A stretch of 64,000 bases of DNA, taken from assembly GCF_030646615.1 (NCBI RefSeq), contig NZ_JAUSLG010000096.1, forward strand, positions 1 to 64,000. The letters are read 5' to 3'. The first letter of the stretch is position 1. Every line of letters starts with the position of its first letter. Of the stretch, positions 63,800-64,000 are shown one piece after another. Origin of the DNA: Phenylobacterium sp. GTDB taxonomy: Bacteria; Pseudomonadota; Alphaproteobacteria; Caulobacterales; Caulobacteraceae. Position numbers and translations under genes: made by a program. The notes beneath the pieces were generated by a model, which was not told the DNA's origin, searched no databases, and was given only the letters and a program-made list of their open reading frames with translations.

Positions 63800-64000
63800 A
63801 TGAGCACTGGAACCGTGAAGTGGTTCAACGGCCAAAAAGGCTTTGGCTTTATTCAACCCGATGACGGCGGCGCCGACGTTTTCGTCCACATTTCAGCCGT
63901 GGAGCGCGCCGGCATGGCCTCGCTTCACGAAGGCCAAAAGCTGGGCTTCGAAATGCAGCGCGACGCCCGCAACGGCAAGATGTCCGCGGCCAATCTGCAA
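63800..64000 (+). CDS. cspA: Cold-shock protein, CspA family (cut by window edge)
   Basis: The first 67 codons of a cold-shock domain protein. RNA-binding motifs KGFGFI (RNP1) and VFVHI (RNP2) are present, and the start [12 protein letters not shown] is typical. These proteins bind single-stranded RNA or DNA and melt RNA structures at low temperature. The ATG at 63800 follows ggaaaggg. The reading frame runs off the right end of the window after AANLQ, so nearly the whole small protein is present but its stop is not. Confidence 0.93.
   Translation, partial: MSTGTVKWFNGQKGFGFIQPDDGGADVFVHISAVERAGMASLHEGQKLGFEMQRDARNGKMSAANLQ

Overview
The window is a GC-rich, very gene-dense piece of an alphaproteobacterial chromosome, most likely from Caulobacterales (Caulobacter, Phenylobacterium or a relative). 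This rests on four TonB-dependent receptors in 64 kb, the cobA-DUF2849-cysI-DUF934-cysH sulfur block, an Mla-type operon whose permease carries a STAS domain, intergenic palindromes of the alphaproteobacterial kind, and very high G/C at third codon positions. Genus and species cannot be fixed from sequence alone. Many neighbours overlap by 1-30 bases, both in operons (ATGA, TTGA and TGATG junctions) and at convergent 3' ends.

Layout. 1-1.8 kb is an accessory patch: a small serine recombinase preceded by inverted copies of a repeat, then the broken 3' end of what looks like an RTX-type secreted protein. 1.9-7.8 kb has a DUF4142 lipoprotein, a small unknown protein and a 1618-residue DUF4011/SF1 helicase/Vsr-like nuclease/DUF3320 protein, the architecture of the Hhe-type phage-defence protein. 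7.8-10.3 kb has a TIGR02587/TIGR02588 membrane pair, an Lrp/AsnC regulator and a MobA-like enzyme. 10.4-14.8 kb is an iron-uptake operon (receptor, membrane protein, PepSY protein) behind Fur-like sequences. 15-25 kb has a thioesterase, a second receptor, a Tat-exported oligopeptidase B overlapping an amidase and a PaiB-like flavoprotein, a convergent AraC regulator and an HSL-type esterase.

26-30 kb is the four-gene lipid transport operon (STAS-MlaE, MlaF, MlaD, auxiliary lipoprotein). 30.3-36.3 kb is a cell-surface signalling unit (FecI-type sigma, FecR, STN-bearing receptor) ending in an exported acetamidase/formamidase. 36.3-40 kb holds folD, a NUDIX hydrolase, an S1/P1 nuclease, a glutathione S-transferase and a 3D-domain protein. 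40-46.2 kb is sulfate assimilation (siroheme precursor, sulfite reductase, APS/PAPS reductase, ferredoxin-NADP reductase) with a divergent LysR gene and a 33-bp dyad between them. 46.2-52.4 kb has chorismate mutase, an HPt protein, tRNA-Lys(CTT), an SDR, a universal stress protein, a quinone reductase, a beta-CASP nuclease and an exported Fe/Mn SOD. 52.4-64 kb has a MASE1 hybrid kinase, a TPR/glycosyltransferase, a bacterial voltage-gated sodium channel, a siderophore receptor with a Fur-like box, an acyl-CoA dehydrogenase, purU, a cytochrome b plus lipoprotein cytochrome c', two small proteins and the start of a cold-shock gene cut by the window edge.

Best candidates for unusual biology are the solitary Hhe-like protein, the repeat structure beside the serine recombinase, the sigma/anti-sigma/receptor/exported-amidase unit and the overlapping peptidase/amidase/flavoprotein operon. 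No CRISPR array, complete prophage, IS element or rRNA operon was found.
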